From NCBI GenBank assembly GCA_903813345.2, contig CAIIXF020000008.1:20756822-20816821 (forward strand): DNA of 60,000 bases, in the 5' to 3' direction. Below the pieces are notes generated by a model. It saw nothing but the letters and a program-made list of their open reading frames with translations. It had not been told where the DNA came from and ran no database searches. Numbering within the stretch: the stretch's first letter is position 1; each line of letters opens with the position of its first letter. The position numbers and the translations under genes were made by a program. The DNA is from Owenia fusiformis (Eukaryota; Annelida; Polychaeta; Sabellida; Oweniidae). Below are positions 46,455 through 59,417 of the stretch, piece by piece.

Positions 46455-49395
46455 CAAGGACTTGAAGAAAACCCATGCTCTAGCCTTCAGGATATTGACT
46501 GATGTGTTTCTGGCATCAACTAATCTGAAAGTAAAGAAATTTGTGGCTCATTAACATATTGACTGATGTGTTTCTGGCATCAACTAATCTGAAAGTAAAG
46601 AAATGGCTAATTAACAGAACATTTGTATATAGAATTCTATTGCTGTACCAATACATATAATGGGGTTTACAAAAAAGACCGACCCCTCCGACCGGTCGGT
46701 GTTTTCCACTGGTAGCCTCAAAACAGGGTTTGAAGAAATTGTGTAAAAGACCGACCATATCATGTAAAAGATCGAACATATTTGTAGCCTTAAAATATTA
46801 ATAATTTGATTTTGAATGTCAATCGTTGGACTAGGCAACGTTTTACCGATTGTGTACCTTGCAACGAATGGCAAGCAAACAAATTGGGCATGACCGTCTC
46901 CTCTCGATTAATTGTCCTGCCTTAGGTCCTAACCTATCATTTACCAACCTATCGTTTCTTTTTATGAAATTTAACAATTTCGAAACAAAAATGATTTGTT
47001 ATCGTCATAGCCTACTGAATGCTGAACACGATATAATGTTACATGGGTTCTCTTATCGGGATTAAAAGTGACTTACCATTTCAGTACACCATTAGAAAGC
47101 TTTTTTTGTCATATCAAATGTAGTTTTTACCAGTTGACGTTTAACAACTGAGAAATCAAACATAACGTTACGACGTCAACATCGACGATGTTTGTGTGTT
47201 TTTGTTATTGCGTTTAATATGAATGAACTTGATGCAATGTTACATGCGTTTTTTTCCAAAGTGACTAACCAGGATGAAATTGGTCTTCTAACAACTGAAA
47301 CATCACTTAAAAATATGACATTACACACCACGACAATGTAACGTTTTCATCGTGATTTGAAATGATTAATTATACGTTTTTAAATCACCACCTAGTAAAG
47401 GTACTATAGTCATTGGATTCCCAGTTTTAGTTTTACTTCCAATTTTGCATTTTTTCATCTTTATGTAAAAGACTGTCAGCCGACCACCGACCACATGTAC
47501 CCAACTGTGGAGAGTGACTGGTCGGTGGTCGGCGGTCGGTGTTTTTCGTAAACCCCATATAATGAAATCATTGTAAGAGAACAATGTACCTATTTTCTTT
47601 ATGTATCTATTAAAACAATATCTAGTGATGTTTCCATAGTAACAATGACATCAATTTAACCAATTCTGTCATCTTCTGTTATGTCATAATGACCCCTAAA
47701 ATGCATAGTAGCTGATTTAATGAGTTTTTCAAGTTCCCTAATCAATTTCACATGATGAAAAATGGTCTAATCGAAGGTAATGCTTATGCTTATGATATCT
47801 TAATATGAACCATGCTTCAAATTTAAAATTCTATGTACATGTACATGTATCTCAGAAAGTACACATGATATGATTCTGAAATTTTATATGAACACTGGAC
47901 ATGTCAGGAGGGTAACACTTTCATAAAAAAAACTTTATCTTTTCTTTTGAGATGTTTCTATGCAAAACATTTTGAATGTCTCAATACATTATCAAATGGT
48001 TAAGTTACAATGTATTAAGATTCAAACTTCAAAAAGTGTAAATTCTACCAGATTATAAATGTGGATATCAACATTTATGGAAAAATGAACATTATAAATG
48101 TCCAAAATTCTCTGAGTATAAATTACAAAAATTTTTAGAAAACAGGGAAGAAATGAGCCTAAAATATTCTAATGATGAAGCAAGTTTTTGGAAGGCTAAC
48201 TGATTGTTACATCTAATTCAGCATTTGTACCTCACCATCTCAGACCTGTCAACTTGGGAACACCTTACATGCGTGGGGGTTGACACTGACAGGGCAGCCA
48301 TCTATTGATAGTTCTCAAAGTCATTTGTGGTTTTATATATTTTATTTGTGATATGAGTTGAAGTAATATCTACCTTCCACCTATTTCTGCCAGGAGGAGT
48401 GAGTAGCTCCCATAATTCTTTCATATTCTATCGTATTGGGGGATTCCCCATTACATCATCTCTTGCATCATCTCCAATCAAATTGCAGGATTAGATCACG
48501 TGAACAATCATGAGCACGTGCTCTCTAAGTGCTGCGCATGCGCAGAGTTAAATTTGAAATCGTGGGAATGGCGTTAACATCAGTTCAACATCATCATTTC
48601 AAACCTACGGTAATACTATTGAAGTTACTCGATCCATACTTGCAGAGAATAAACTACAGTGAACATTTGGAGATCCATTTCAACGGCAAATTGAGGCCTG
48701 TTTATAAAATTTGTTTTCGAACGTGCTAATATGATAGGGCATCTTTGGGAAATCTCCCCCCCCTGTACTGTAGAAGTGGAAACTTTAACGACGTGGAAAC
48801 TTTGGCGAAATTTAGCGTTTAAGGAGAGACGCCAAAATAAAAATTCGTAGAAAAATATGAAAAAATATCGGTGGGCGATAATACCGTGAAGAATATAGAT
48901 CGAAATCCAGATGATGAATTTCGTTTCGAATACATAAATAATACATACATCAGTGCTTCCTCATCGATTTACAATCATAATTAATACCTATTTTGTTTTG
49001 CAATCATGTTTTGTTGCCCTAAATGATGAAAACAATACAGAAATAATTCGATTTTTCGATCAAAAAATCTGTTATTTGATTTGATATCTACTGTCACGTG
49101 ACAACTTATCACTAGCATGATAAATATGAATTTAATCAAGATACACAAAGTATATATGTACTTTGTACATGTACATGTATTTTTACAGGTTTCCGCTCTA
49201 GACAAGGTTAACATGTATGAAGTTACATATAAAGAGTACTGAACTTACTCTATCATGCAATTTTATCAATCAATTAAATCATATTGTCGTTTAAACTTAA
49301 GTAGTGTTTTTTTTTACTAAATATTAATTGGACATTACCTTGGAGGTATACTGAGGGACCTTAGAGGGCGATCAATGATCCCTTGCAAACATTTC
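46455..49395 (-). CDS. Two-exon candidate of an unrecognised minus-strand gene (partial)
   Basis: Exon a (49395-49339; acceptor ACAAACAG, donor GTAATG) encodes KCLQGIIDRPLRSLSIPP and ends in phase 2. Exon b (46524-46455; acceptor CTTTACTTTCAG, donor GTAAGAG) needs phase 2 in and encodes LVDARNTSVNILKARAWV then FFKSL, ending in phase 0. That both frames are open and the phases match across the 2.8-kb intron is the main evidence. The composition is that of a helical soluble protein. I do not recognise the family. Upstream exons would lie at higher coordinates, perhaps beyond the window. A possible last exon (46382-46329, ending ...SESQ then TGA) is too weak to assert. Confidence 0.4.
46494..46617. 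repeat. 60-bp tandem duplication over a candidate exon start
   Basis: The stretch ATATTGACTGATGTGTTTCT through CTGAAAGTAAAGAAAT occurs twice, 60 bases apart. On the minus strand this duplicates the acceptor and the first ~45 bases of the candidate exon at 46524-46455, giving two competing acceptors. Confidence 0.85.
46662..47556. mobile_element. 895-bp TIR element with 7-bp target duplication
   Basis: Ends GGGGTTTACAAAAAAGACCG and, inverted, GGGGTTTACGAAAAACACCG. ATATAAT flanks both sides (46655-46661 and 47557-47563). Near the ends are clusters of GGTCGGTGGTCGGCGGTCGG. No transposase is visible. Superfamily uncertain. Confidence 0.85.
47557..48373. other. No gene seen
   Basis: AT-rich sequence with an ATGTACATGTACATGTAT run near 47833 and the repeat-like CCTGTCAACTTGGGAACACC at about 48247. 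Nothing else can be supported. Confidence 0.5.
48495..48545. promoter_or_regulatory. Promoter-like cluster with NRF1 and E-box motifs
   Basis: TGCGCATGCGCA (perfect NRF1 palindrome, near 48532-48543) lies within 45 bases of two CACGTG E-boxes (ATCACGTGAAC and GAGCACGTGCTC). This is a local island of CpG-bearing sequence in AT-rich surroundings. On each side is a short open frame with an ATG: minus MKELWELLTPPGRNRWK (48424-48374, then a GTAGAT donor) and plus MALTSVQHHHFKPTVILLKL (from about 48569). Neither is recognised, so which gene it serves is unclear. Confidence 0.45.
48569..48730 (+). CDS. Short open frame beside the NRF1-type promoter (53 aa), doubtful
   Basis: It starts in a good context (GGGAATGGCG) about 25 bases after the NRF1 palindrome and runs MALTSVQHHHFKPTVILLKL... 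to ...KICFRTC and a TAA. No domain, signal or homology is recognised. It may be a first exon with an internal donor (ACCTACG|GTAATA), a small protein, or chance. Confidence 0.2.
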
Positions 49396-50571
49396 CTGTT
49401 TGTTTCTTAAATTTGCCAGAAGTTCATAATTCTGAGAAATTTCCTTCACATTTTAAGCCAAAACTAGTGAATGGCAGTCTAATAGCTAAAATATCATTTC
49501 TATACATATTCTGATTTCACTATATGAGAGAATGAAGAATGAATCTATTTGTAGTTACATATATGTAAGGGCTATATTTGCTGAAGTGAATGGTGATGTT
49601 GAAATGTTGCATACTTGTATATGTCATTAGAATCTTATAATTACGAAGAAATGAAAATGGAAGTCAAATAACTATGAATTGATAAGAGACATGATAAAGG
49701 GACATGTGCTTTACATAATGAAACAGAAAGTATCCATGATATAAAGACAAAATCATATAGACACATTCTACATTCTGAATACATGCAAACTGATAAACAT
49801 TGAAATATGCTGATTTAAAGACAATATATATATTGAATTAATCCATCAATAAGAAATGATGTGATTTTGAGTCAAATGAGTGCAACTTCTGAAACAGTAG
49901 GACAAAACAGAAAAGGCTCACATTTTAAAATGCAAATCACATCATAGTAACACTTTTTATAGAAACCATTGGCAGATGTGTTTATCTGTCACAATTAGCA
50001 TACTAATTTATCTGAGCATTATGTTATTCTAAATGTGGAAAACAAAAAAACCTTGAATGTCAACAAATTGGAGGTCACAGAGAAAGGACAATGACAATGT
50101 AAAGTACATACTAAAATGGACTATTAAATCAGCTGAACAAGCAACAATAGGTAAGTAAAGCTTAGAAATAACATTGATATTTTTTCTATTTAAGAGGGCA
50201 AGGGGGTCCATAATGATATGGTTTTAGAGCCTCAAAACCAATAGCATTAATACTATGCATAATGCATTTTCTTTATGTTGTAAATCATCTGATTAATTTT
50301 TTGAGTTTTTATTTTAATATTCACATAAATTGACACGTTGTATTAACCTGTTGTTGAAAAAGTTTACATGCATCAACAGAATATGGACAATGCAAATGAA
50401 AATGTACAAAGGGCAACATTTGCCATTTCCACATTAATATGATCATAATTCTTCTAAATGGAATGTTGATTTTCTGTTCAAATGATTAAATCACAGGAAA
50501 CAATATTCTATATTTTTATTTTCAAGGGAAATAGGTAGGTGTTCACCCCCTTCAACTATTGCCAACCTGTA

Positions 50572-50661
50572 TAGTCTAGCTACAAGCCCTTGTGATCCCC
50601 CACTACACACATACCCACTATGTGAGATAGGGGGGTCACACAGGGGCTTGCAGCTAGACTA
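50572..50661. repeat. 90-bp palindrome (MITE)
   Basis: Arms TAGTCTAGCTACAAGCCC, TGTGATCCCCC and GGGGGGTCACA, GGGGCTTGCAGCTAGACTA around a short loop. Non-coding. Confidence 0.8.
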
Positions 50662-51019
50662 CAGACTGTGTAAGTAGATTTCAACTGGGTGCAAGATCAT
50701 TTTGAATTTCTAATCTGGGTGCAGCAGTTACTCTTACACTGTGATAACTAGGTGTGCTGCATCTTTCACTGAATGGTTATAAATGACATTTATTAATGCA
50801 ATTAATGCTAAATAGAAACATTAATGCTTATTAATTCAAAGGTCAGATTTTAATATCTCATTAAGAAATCCATCTCAATTAAAATACAACATCTTACAGC
50901 AATTAATGTGCTGTTGAACTAACGGATGGGAGTAATTATTATAAAATTATATTGGGAATGTAAGACATATCACTACAACCTTGATACAATGATTCTCAAG
51001 TGAAATGGTTTTATGTTGA

Positions 51020-51515
51020 TCAATTTTGCATATAAGTCACTTAAGGTCATCTTCATATCGATTGGTTGTTTGCACATAAAGGTCACTGAAGGTCATTCTC
51101 ATGTCGATCAGCTATTTGTACATAAAGGTCAATTCAGGTCATCCTCATATTGATTGGTTGTTTGTACATAAAGGTCACTGAAGGTCATTCTCACATTGAA
51201 CCGGTATTTGTACATAAAGGTCAGTTCAGGTCGTCCTCATATTGATTGGTTGTTTGTACATAAAGGTCACTGAAGGTCATTCTCATGTTGATCAGCTGTT
51301 TGTACATAAAGGTCACTTAGGGTCATCCTCATATTGATTGGTTGTTTGTACATAAAGCTCACTTTGGGTCATCTTCATATCGATTGGTTGTTTGTACATA
51401 AAGGTCATTGAAGGTCATTGTTATGTCAATCAGGTGTTTGTACATAAATGTCACTTCGAGTCATCTTCATATGGATTGGTTGTTTGTTCATGAAGGTCAC
51501 TTAAGGTCATCCATA
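51020..51515 (+). repeat. ~47-bp tandem repeat with DR4-type AGGTCA pairs
   Basis: The unit is TTGATTGGTTGTTTGTACAT, then AAAGGTCACTGAAGGTCATT, then CTCATG, in about 10 copies. Many copies contain AGGTCA-CTGA-AGGTCA, two nuclear-receptor half-sites four bases apart. Non-coding. Confidence 0.85.
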
Positions 51516-54500
51516 TATCAGAAAATAATCCTTTTAGAAAGAATTCTTATGTATAGAGATCAAGGGCAAAAATCCATTACATGTATTATGAAATTAGAAT
51601 GATTTTGATTCAGGCATTTCTAGTTAAAAAACATGATTTTCCTCACATTTTAAAACACGTTTGCAAAACATATATTCTTGCATACAATCAAAAAATGGGA
51701 CTTCAAACTCATGTCATATTGAGAAAGTACCTTTTAATGCGATTTGATGTTCAGATTTAAAATCACAAGAGGTAATTAAATTTACATTGCAAGTATTAAA
51801 AAGTAATTAAGATAAGATTCCTGTCCTTAACAGGAGATAACTTATTAATTATAATGAAAATATAATAATCTTAAAATAAATATTTCACCCTTAGAATAAC
51901 AAAAGATAAAATAAAAAGACGTCTTTCAATAACTGCACCTAAAATGGATAGAGGTCGTTTTGACAAAATTGAATAGACACACACACGCTTTTAAGCCCAC
52001 CGTTGGAAAATACAAAATACATCATACATTACATAACAGAATCACCTGCTTGATATGTGTTAATGTAATTCAAAAGATTTTATATTATGTAAATATTACA
52101 AATACAATTACCACAAACAACAGCCTAGCATATCTTAAGATTCAATTTGCATTTTTGATAAGCACATTACGTAAAATGATTTTTTTTAATTTCCTCCAGA
52201 GGGCAAAGTATGTATATTTCACTGCTAATGATGAAACAATAGCATGTTTGCATCAGGCGCATATTCAACATTTTCAATAAGCAATTACTCCATGTAAAAG
52301 TATTGTACGGAATACCCTTCATCTACACAGACTATCAACACAGCCCTCTGACTCTATTTATTAGAGATAAGTTTACAGTTTTGGTGCTATTATGCATTAT
52401 TTAAAGAGTGTAAGCAGGTCAAATTCTTGCAAAGGGTAATATTTGTGATATAGACCTATTGTCCAATATATGAGGAAAAAAATCATCCAAAATAATGAAA
52501 AGCAGTACAATGTACATGAAACGAATACAAAATAAATTGAAAGATTTGCTGATATTCATTCAAGTGGAGTAGAGGTTTATTTCTCTTTCAAAATTAAGTT
52601 TGCCCCGGGTGACGTCGTATCAGGTTACCATCGTAACCACGAAAAGGAGCAATCGAATAGTAGAAGCATGGTTCTTAAACGTTTGGGGCATATCTGTTCC
52701 AGGTTACAAGAAGATAAGTCCAGTGGGACTGAAATGGTGATATCTTTGACATTACTTTTGGATCACCCTGTATTCTCATTCTTTCAGCTGGTCTGGAGTT
52801 TCTAAATAGCTTTGAAATCTCGCTAAATCTCGTTTTTTCGTGAGATTTAAAGAGATTTGCACTTTTTACCTCCGATGACTTACTTTACTTTTGATAGCAT
52901 ATTTGAATCCAGTGACACGTTTTCACCTACGATAGCTTTGATTTACACAGTTATGTCATTTAAATAATTTTCAATGACATTTTTAAAAAACTTGGGCCAA
53001 ATCTCCATTGGCACAATGCTAAAATTCATTAAAAATTCATTAAAACCTTGGCTTATATGTATGACAACCAACATTTTCACGTTAAATCACAATATATACA
53101 TTGACAGTGTCATCCTAAAGTATGTCATTCGAGTTTCAGACAGATTCAACCAACACTTTTTGATAAATCATGAAATTAAGTGACTATTGCAAGTTTCTAG
53201 CATTGAAGTGAATGGAGGGTTGGCCCAAGAAAATCAAGGACAAACAAGGGTGACATCTATTATGCCAGCGTTATTCAGCTATTTAGAAACTATACAATTG
53301 TTAAAACTACTAACTCATATTTGTAAATTCAAAAGTGTTCAAGCAATCTTATCACCTTAGTAACTGAAAAACACAGATAACATCCAAACAAAAGCTATGA
53401 ATACAAAGATAATTAAATGAGCTTTTGATTAATTTGATATGGATTATGATTAACATTATGATTATTTCATTTCATCTAGGTCAAAGGTCATAATTAATTT
53501 CCAGTTAGGTCAAAGGTTAATACCTGAACACTGGCCAATCATTTGATGAGCAGATAATTAACATGCCTGATTAATTTGACAGGAATTATAATTGAGAGAT
53601 TAATTGGAAATCTGTCAGAGCAAAGGTTTCCAACAAGACAAATTACTGTACTAAGACTTTTCTCAAGATTAAGGGGATAGGGCCAGTATAGCTATAGATT
53701 TTGCCAAGGGGGTTCACTTTTAAAAAATCCCGGGGGGGGGGGGGCTTCACATTTGACAACTGGCCCAGAACTGTTCAGAATGGTGAAACTGCATCATTTT
53801 TGTATTTTATAACTACCCTCTGAACTGAAAACAAATGAATATTCAGTTATTGATCCTAATAATCCCAAAGGTATCTAGTCTGTAAATGAAGCCCTCATTT
53901 AAGAAGCAAAACTAAACTATTCAAAGAGGTACTTGTATATTAATATGAAGAACATCAATGTTCTTTGGTTCATAAACTTCTGTATTTTCTATTGTAAAAT
54001 GATTGATATATTGCACCAGCAGTGTACCATCTTATTGGCACTCCAGTTTGAATATGATGTATAACTATATTGATTTGTTGATAAAATAAATGAATTATAC
54101 TTTATAAAAAACTTATTGCTATGAAAATGTTAAATATATGTGTGACACATCTTGCTATCAGGAGAGAGTGGTCAAAGGAGAAGTTATCAAGCTGACATAA
54201 GGGCGGATATGCACATCAATATGCAGTTTTTGAGAATCTTACGACTGATGCAAAACTGACAATTACCAAGGTGTCAGAAGGTGGTTGCCAGTTTCACCAC
54301 CAGGTGGCTAATTTGGGTCAAATAACATGGCAGATGTAGAAAAAAGTTCTCTGAACTTTAATTTTCATTAGATTTAATTAAAATCAATTTTCATATTACC
54401 TTTTTGAGTAATTTTTATGTAAAATTCAAATTTGATATCACTTGCATCTCATCTTTTTTTTCTAAAATGGGTTGATGAAATGATACACTAGATTGGCAAT

Positions 54501-56212
54501 AATGCAGAAATTAACATTTATTACCAAAGGGTTTGAAAATTATTAGACAACTCTCCAAGCAATTGTCAATTGTATGGTAGTCAATATGTTTACAGATAAA
54601 CAATTCAATTTTCACTTTTATTTACTTTGATTACCCTGTTGTGAAGGAAGGGACCTGTTATCTTGTATATTAGCCCTGGCAAAATAACACAATGATCATC
54701 CTTTTTCATGGTATATTGAGCAACAAAACAGGCAAGTAATGCTACAAAGTGGAATATGTTCTTATCACGAAATTCAATATATCACACTGGAGTAAAATCC
54801 AAATTTAAAGAGGGGTTTCTATTTTCTGCTATAAAACATGGCTATACTAGGAAACATGATTAGGGTCAGAGATTAAAAGGTTCAAGTGGACAGACATAAT
54901 ACACGAAGAGCGAAAGTGTGAGAAAATGCGTAACTGTAGATCATATTTATCTATATCAGAAAATTGATGACTTACATTTCTATTTTGGATTTTGAGTCTG
55001 ATAAAAATTTCAACAAACAAGTAATGTTGTTGGAAAGAGTCTAGGATAAATATAGTTTTACAAGATAATGGAATATTGAAATGTCAACAAAAGATAGGAT
55101 TTATTGCTAGTTAACACATCACAATTTAGAAAGGTAAGACTGCTTACTTTTTGCACTTCTATGTAACTAAAAAGTTAAAATATTTTCAAAGTGTTCCCGA
55201 CATGTGAAGAAGACTTGGCTTCTGTATTCTCTCCTATAATGGTCCAGGTGATTGGAAGTTATACCTTTAAATCATCTGCATTAATTAAGTACATGATAAC
55301 AAGAACATCAAACTGTGAATACATTTTTCCAGTCACTGACAATTTTTAAAGCTAATGGTTTTCATGCTAGTGTACATCGATATGGATCATCTCATATTTT
55401 TCATTAATTCAAAAATCATTTTTCTCATCAGATATCCGCATGCTCGATAATTAAGCAAATTCTGTCATTTCCATTGATTCAAAAGAAAATCTTGCTCATA
55501 TTAACTTTTTTTTAATAAAAGAGTTGTAGAATCTATCAGAATTTGATTTACATAAATCTAAGATGAATCCATGGCAAAGGGTACAATGGACTTGTCTCAG
55601 TCTAACTGTGTTCAAGTTGTTGCCTGGTGACAGTAGAGTGTGAAACAGGCCTATTCACACTTCAAAGTTGTTTCTCATATGTAACAACCAGATTATAATT
55701 GACTTTCATGTCTGATAGGAAACACTGCACCATCTTTGTTATCTGCATTATTAGAAATATTATGAAGGTATATGTTCAACATTATATGGCTAGAGCATAT
55801 GCAGTGGAAGAATTTTGTTATGAGGGACAACCAAAATTTTCAAGGCTTTAGTTAAGATTTAACGTCCTGTTTAAGAACCCCTATTTTGACTATTAAAACC
55901 CCATTTAGGTCGCAACAAAAGAGAATGAACTGCAATTTATTCTAAATAATGATACATACTAAATAATATCCAGCTGTAACAAAGAGGAGTATATTCTTTT
56001 TCTATTGTTTTTAAAGAATGTACACTTGGCAGGCTATCCAAAACCAGTGTGGCAAAAAAGATGATAAACTGTCTCAAAAACACAAAAGAAATCAAATTTT
56101 ATAAAATGTACCTGGCCTGTAACATGCAGTGCACTGAAGCAAAACTAATTACACCCACCCACTTCTCAATACATAGACCTCAAAGTCAATACAAGAACAC
56201 AAATGTGTACAA
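51516..56212. other. Long AT-rich stretch, no gene supported
   Basis: Contains a GC-richer patch at 52595-52750 with TGACGTCGTATC (CRE-like) and a 43-aa frame, ending in a mariner-type GGATCACCCTGTA. There is a G run at 53731-53745, and a segment (54255-54330, TTTCACCACCAGGTGGCTAA) repeated at 57785-57835. None of the open frames has protein-like composition. Confidence 0.55.
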
Positions 56213-57370
56213 AATGTCCCCACCTATGGGTGATCCCGTCAAATGGTTATCCTAAAAATGAGTAGACAAGACTTTACCGACACAATTTGAGGACGGAAAA
56301 TCCAAAATGGCCACCTTAAAAATTAGTCAGTTCTAGATTTTCATACTAAGAACCACCCCTGAAAATTTGAAATTGATCCGTCACACAGTTAACCAGTAAA
56401 CATGTAAACAAAACTTTATAGACAAGATTTGAGGACAGAAAATCCAAAATGGCTGCCTTGACATTTATCCAGAATGCCAAAAAACTAATCTGTTCTAGAT
56501 TTTCATACTAAGAATCATCCCTGAAAATTTGAAATTGATCCACCAAACGGTTCACCTGAAAACGCGTAGACAAGACTTTACAGACAAGATTTTAGGACAG
56601 AAAATCTAAAATGGCTGTCTTGACATTTACCTTACCCAGAATGCCCAAAAACTAATCAGATCTAGATTTTCATACTAAGAATCATCCTTGAAAATTTGAA
56701 ATTGATCTACCAAACAGTTCACCTGAAAACGCGTAGACAAGACTTTACTGACAAGATTTTAGGACGGAAAAATCCAAAATGGCCGACAATAAAAAAATGA
56801 TTATGAGTTTTTGCTGACTTCTTTTTACAAAATTATCACATATAACTACTGTTAACAATAACATAGGCTTTTACAACAAAGTACACCTGAAATTATTTAT
56901 AAAGCTACTAAATAGTTAAAGTATGAAAACTGAAAAACACCATTCAATATGATATAAAGTATTATCGCGCGCTAACTTTTCTTAAAACATTCAAAATGGC
57001 TGACATGACTGAGCTAACAGGTCCAAAACCTAATCAGATCTAGAATTAAGTGAGCTGAACAAGATGTTAAAGTTTTAAAAGCAACTGTGAAGCCGTTTTT
57101 CTTTTTGCAGACAAGGATTTTAGCATTTGACTTCAAAATGGCCGACAGGAAGTAGGTATCGAGCTAATTTTTTTTCATCCACATCTATATGCACTCATAA
57201 GTTATCCCTGAAAATTTAAAGGTGATATCTGTAGCGGTTTTGGAGAAAACTGCCGGATGTACAGACAGACAGACAGACGGGCAGACAGACGGGCAGACAG
57301 ACGGATAAACAGACGGACGGACGCGCCTAGGCCGACAATATGGCCCCACACTATGTGGTGGGGACATAAC
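56213..57370 (+). mobile_element. Hairpin-end element with core repeats and ACAG/ACGG microsatellite (pearl-like)
   Basis: It starts AAAATGTCCCCACCT. It carries about four copies of a ~130-140-bp unit (GACAAGACTTTAC, GGACAGAAAATCCAAAATGG, TTCATACTAAGAA, CCTGAAAATTTGAAATTGAT). A CAGACAGACGGG-type microsatellite follows at 57257-57325. It ends in a hairpin: TGGCCCCACA, CTA, TGTGGTGGGGACA. Left end TGTCCCCACC and right end GGTGGGGACA are inverted copies. Core repeats followed by an ACAG/ACGG microsatellite is the known layout of bivalve pearl elements. Confidence 0.75.
57257..57325 (+). repeat. ACAG/ACGG tetranucleotide microsatellite
   Basis: CAGACAGACAGACGGGCAGA-type run near the right end of the pearl-like element. 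The open frames read from it on both strands are artefacts. Confidence 0.95.
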
Positions 57371-58690
57371 AAAAGAAATCAAATTTTCCTAGATTTGGAC
57401 CATGGACCATTTACCTTTCATAAGATTCAGTGCTTAGTGTGTGGTTTAAGTTAGATAAACCATCTGTATTGGCTGGTACAATGTAACAAAATGGTTTTGG
57501 TTCAAAAATGGTCAAAATCACTTAAAAAGTGTTCAGAATGGTGAAAAACTGCATGATTTTGAAAGATTTTTTGGCCAGGGAGTGAACCCATCAAACCCCC
57601 CTCCCTGGCTACAGGCCTGACGCTCTGCCAAAGTAACTAGTTGTGGAACAGTGCATATGAATCTACTTGTTGAGACTTGAGTTCTAAGAAAATGCAGATT
57701 TTTTTTATCTATATCTATTCATGATAGTATATGCATACATGATCATATGCAGCTTTAATAACCCAGATGCGAGTAGGTAGTCACCATTTTCACCACCAGG
57801 TGGCTCATTTTTTGGTACATATAGCATGGCAGGTATAGTAAGCAGTGGATCAATTTGCATATCACATTTATGTATCTAATAGTTATGCAAATTAAAATAA
57901 GTCCAGTGAAATCAAATATAATTTGTCCAATACAAGAAAAGATATTTCACTTCTTGTGATTTTATAACATGGAGTCTATAGGGAATGTTCCGAACTAGAA
58001 GTCACATTTTCTAAAAAATTAAATATTCAAAGCTGATAAACAATGTTTGAAACCACATTTTTAGAAGTAATTTTCCATTTTAGATTTCACAGAGTTATTT
58101 ATATGTAATATTTTTTGAATTCACACTCACATTCATTTTAGTGGGTGAAAGACATCTGGCTTTTACTAATGACACATTATCACAATGTTATTATAAGCAT
58201 CATTATTCTCTCATTTAACTCCTAAATTTGTTTAATTTACAATTATTTAATTTATTTATCTTCTTCATACAAACAATTTATCACTTCACCTAAAGAAGCT
58301 TTCAAAATAATTGTTAATCAAACAATATTGTCTTATAAAACTCATTAAATGATAATACTATGTATTTAATGTTATGATAGGAACACACCCTTTCACAAAC
58401 AGTTTTTCTTTAAAAAGAGATAAATCAATTGTACTATCTAAGGTTAAATATAGGTAAGTAGGTCATATACACAAACAGTCTTTGATGTGTCACTAATGGT
58501 AATAATATCATTACAAATATAACAGAAAAGTGAACCTTCGACATTTACTATCCATTCAATAATCAATCTAACGACTATAGTTTCTTACTTTATGACGCGT
58601 CAATTGATATCGAACACTAATTGGTTCAAAATACTCAACATATTATCTTTGATACGTGGCCAATTATATATGAGATGAAAGTTGTTTATG
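57371..58690. other. No gene seen
   Basis: AT-rich, with a diverged copy of the 54255-54330 segment. The open frames are short and low in complexity. Confidence 0.5.
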
Positions 58691-58696
58691 GAGACA

Positions 58697-58955
58697 AATC
58701 AGGGACGTAGCCAGCAAATGTCAAGGGGGGGGGGCGATTTTTGGAGATTCCATCATTGCGAGTGGAGTGAAGCAAGCCCCAAAAAGAGGATACAGGGATT
58801 TATCCCCGGAAATTTTTCTAAATTAATATTGTATATGGTGCATTCTAAGCATTTCAAACTATAATTTTGTTTACAAAACTGCTTTTTTCCCATTTAATGA
58901 GGGTGTAGGAAGGGTAGGGGGGTGTGATTGCAGTGCGCCCATCGCTAGGTCCATG
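58697..58955. mobile_element. Short repeat with CAGGGACGTAGCCAG end
   Basis: The left end TCAGGGACGTAGCCAGC and the right CGCTAGGTCCATGC are weak inverted matches enclosing a G-rich run and a second G-rich block (TAGGAAGGGTAGGGGGGTGT). It looks like a decayed MITE. Class not determined. Confidence 0.4.
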
Positions 58956-59364
58956 CAAATAAGATGAAACAAATCAATGAATGTATTAATGTTGAGTTGG
59001 TTTTCTCTTCTTATTTCTGAGTTTTGCCTCTTGTGTTTTCTGATTCTTTATGTGACTATTGCTTTCCATCAATTAACATGATTAATTCAAAGCCAAGAAA
59101 TGATGTATCCCAAGAGAAGGTCAGAGGTGTTGAATTATATGCTATTAGAGTTTAGAAGATTAAGAGTTTAGAAAATGACAATATTAAAAGGAATGATGTT
59201 AGTCATACTGACTTTGACATAGGAACACAATCTACTCTCTATCTTTGATTGTATATGTAACATTGATACTGTCTTAGCTTGAACAATGTGACTTGCTTTA
59301 ATGAACAAAGGAGGTGGAACATGTGATACCCAATTAAATTCAATTGAACTGTTGTGAAAATTAG

Positions 59365-59417
59365 AACAATCACAAAAGCAATTGAAATAATCACAAAAAC
59401 AATTGAAATAATCACAG
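59365..59417 (+). repeat. 21-bp tandem repeat, 2.5 copies
   Basis: AATCACAAAAGCAATTGAAA-type unit, 2 to 3 copies, ending in TCACAG. An open frame follows it (DDIPWYVQENWTLKDVIRDV onward to a TAG at 59542) that could be a final exon with TCACAG as acceptor. I could not find a partner, so I do not call a gene. Confidence 0.6.

Noticed and set aside
48374-48424. MKELWELLTPPGRNRWK as first exon of the minus-strand gene
   Set aside because: Its donor is phase 0, whereas the candidate exon at 46524-46455 needs phase 2 and is already satisfied by the exon at 49395-49339. Kept only as a note on the promoter-like region.
57185-57454. Facing open frames rich in RADRRADRR or VCPSVCPSV
   Set aside because: They are readings of the ACAG/ACGG microsatellite.
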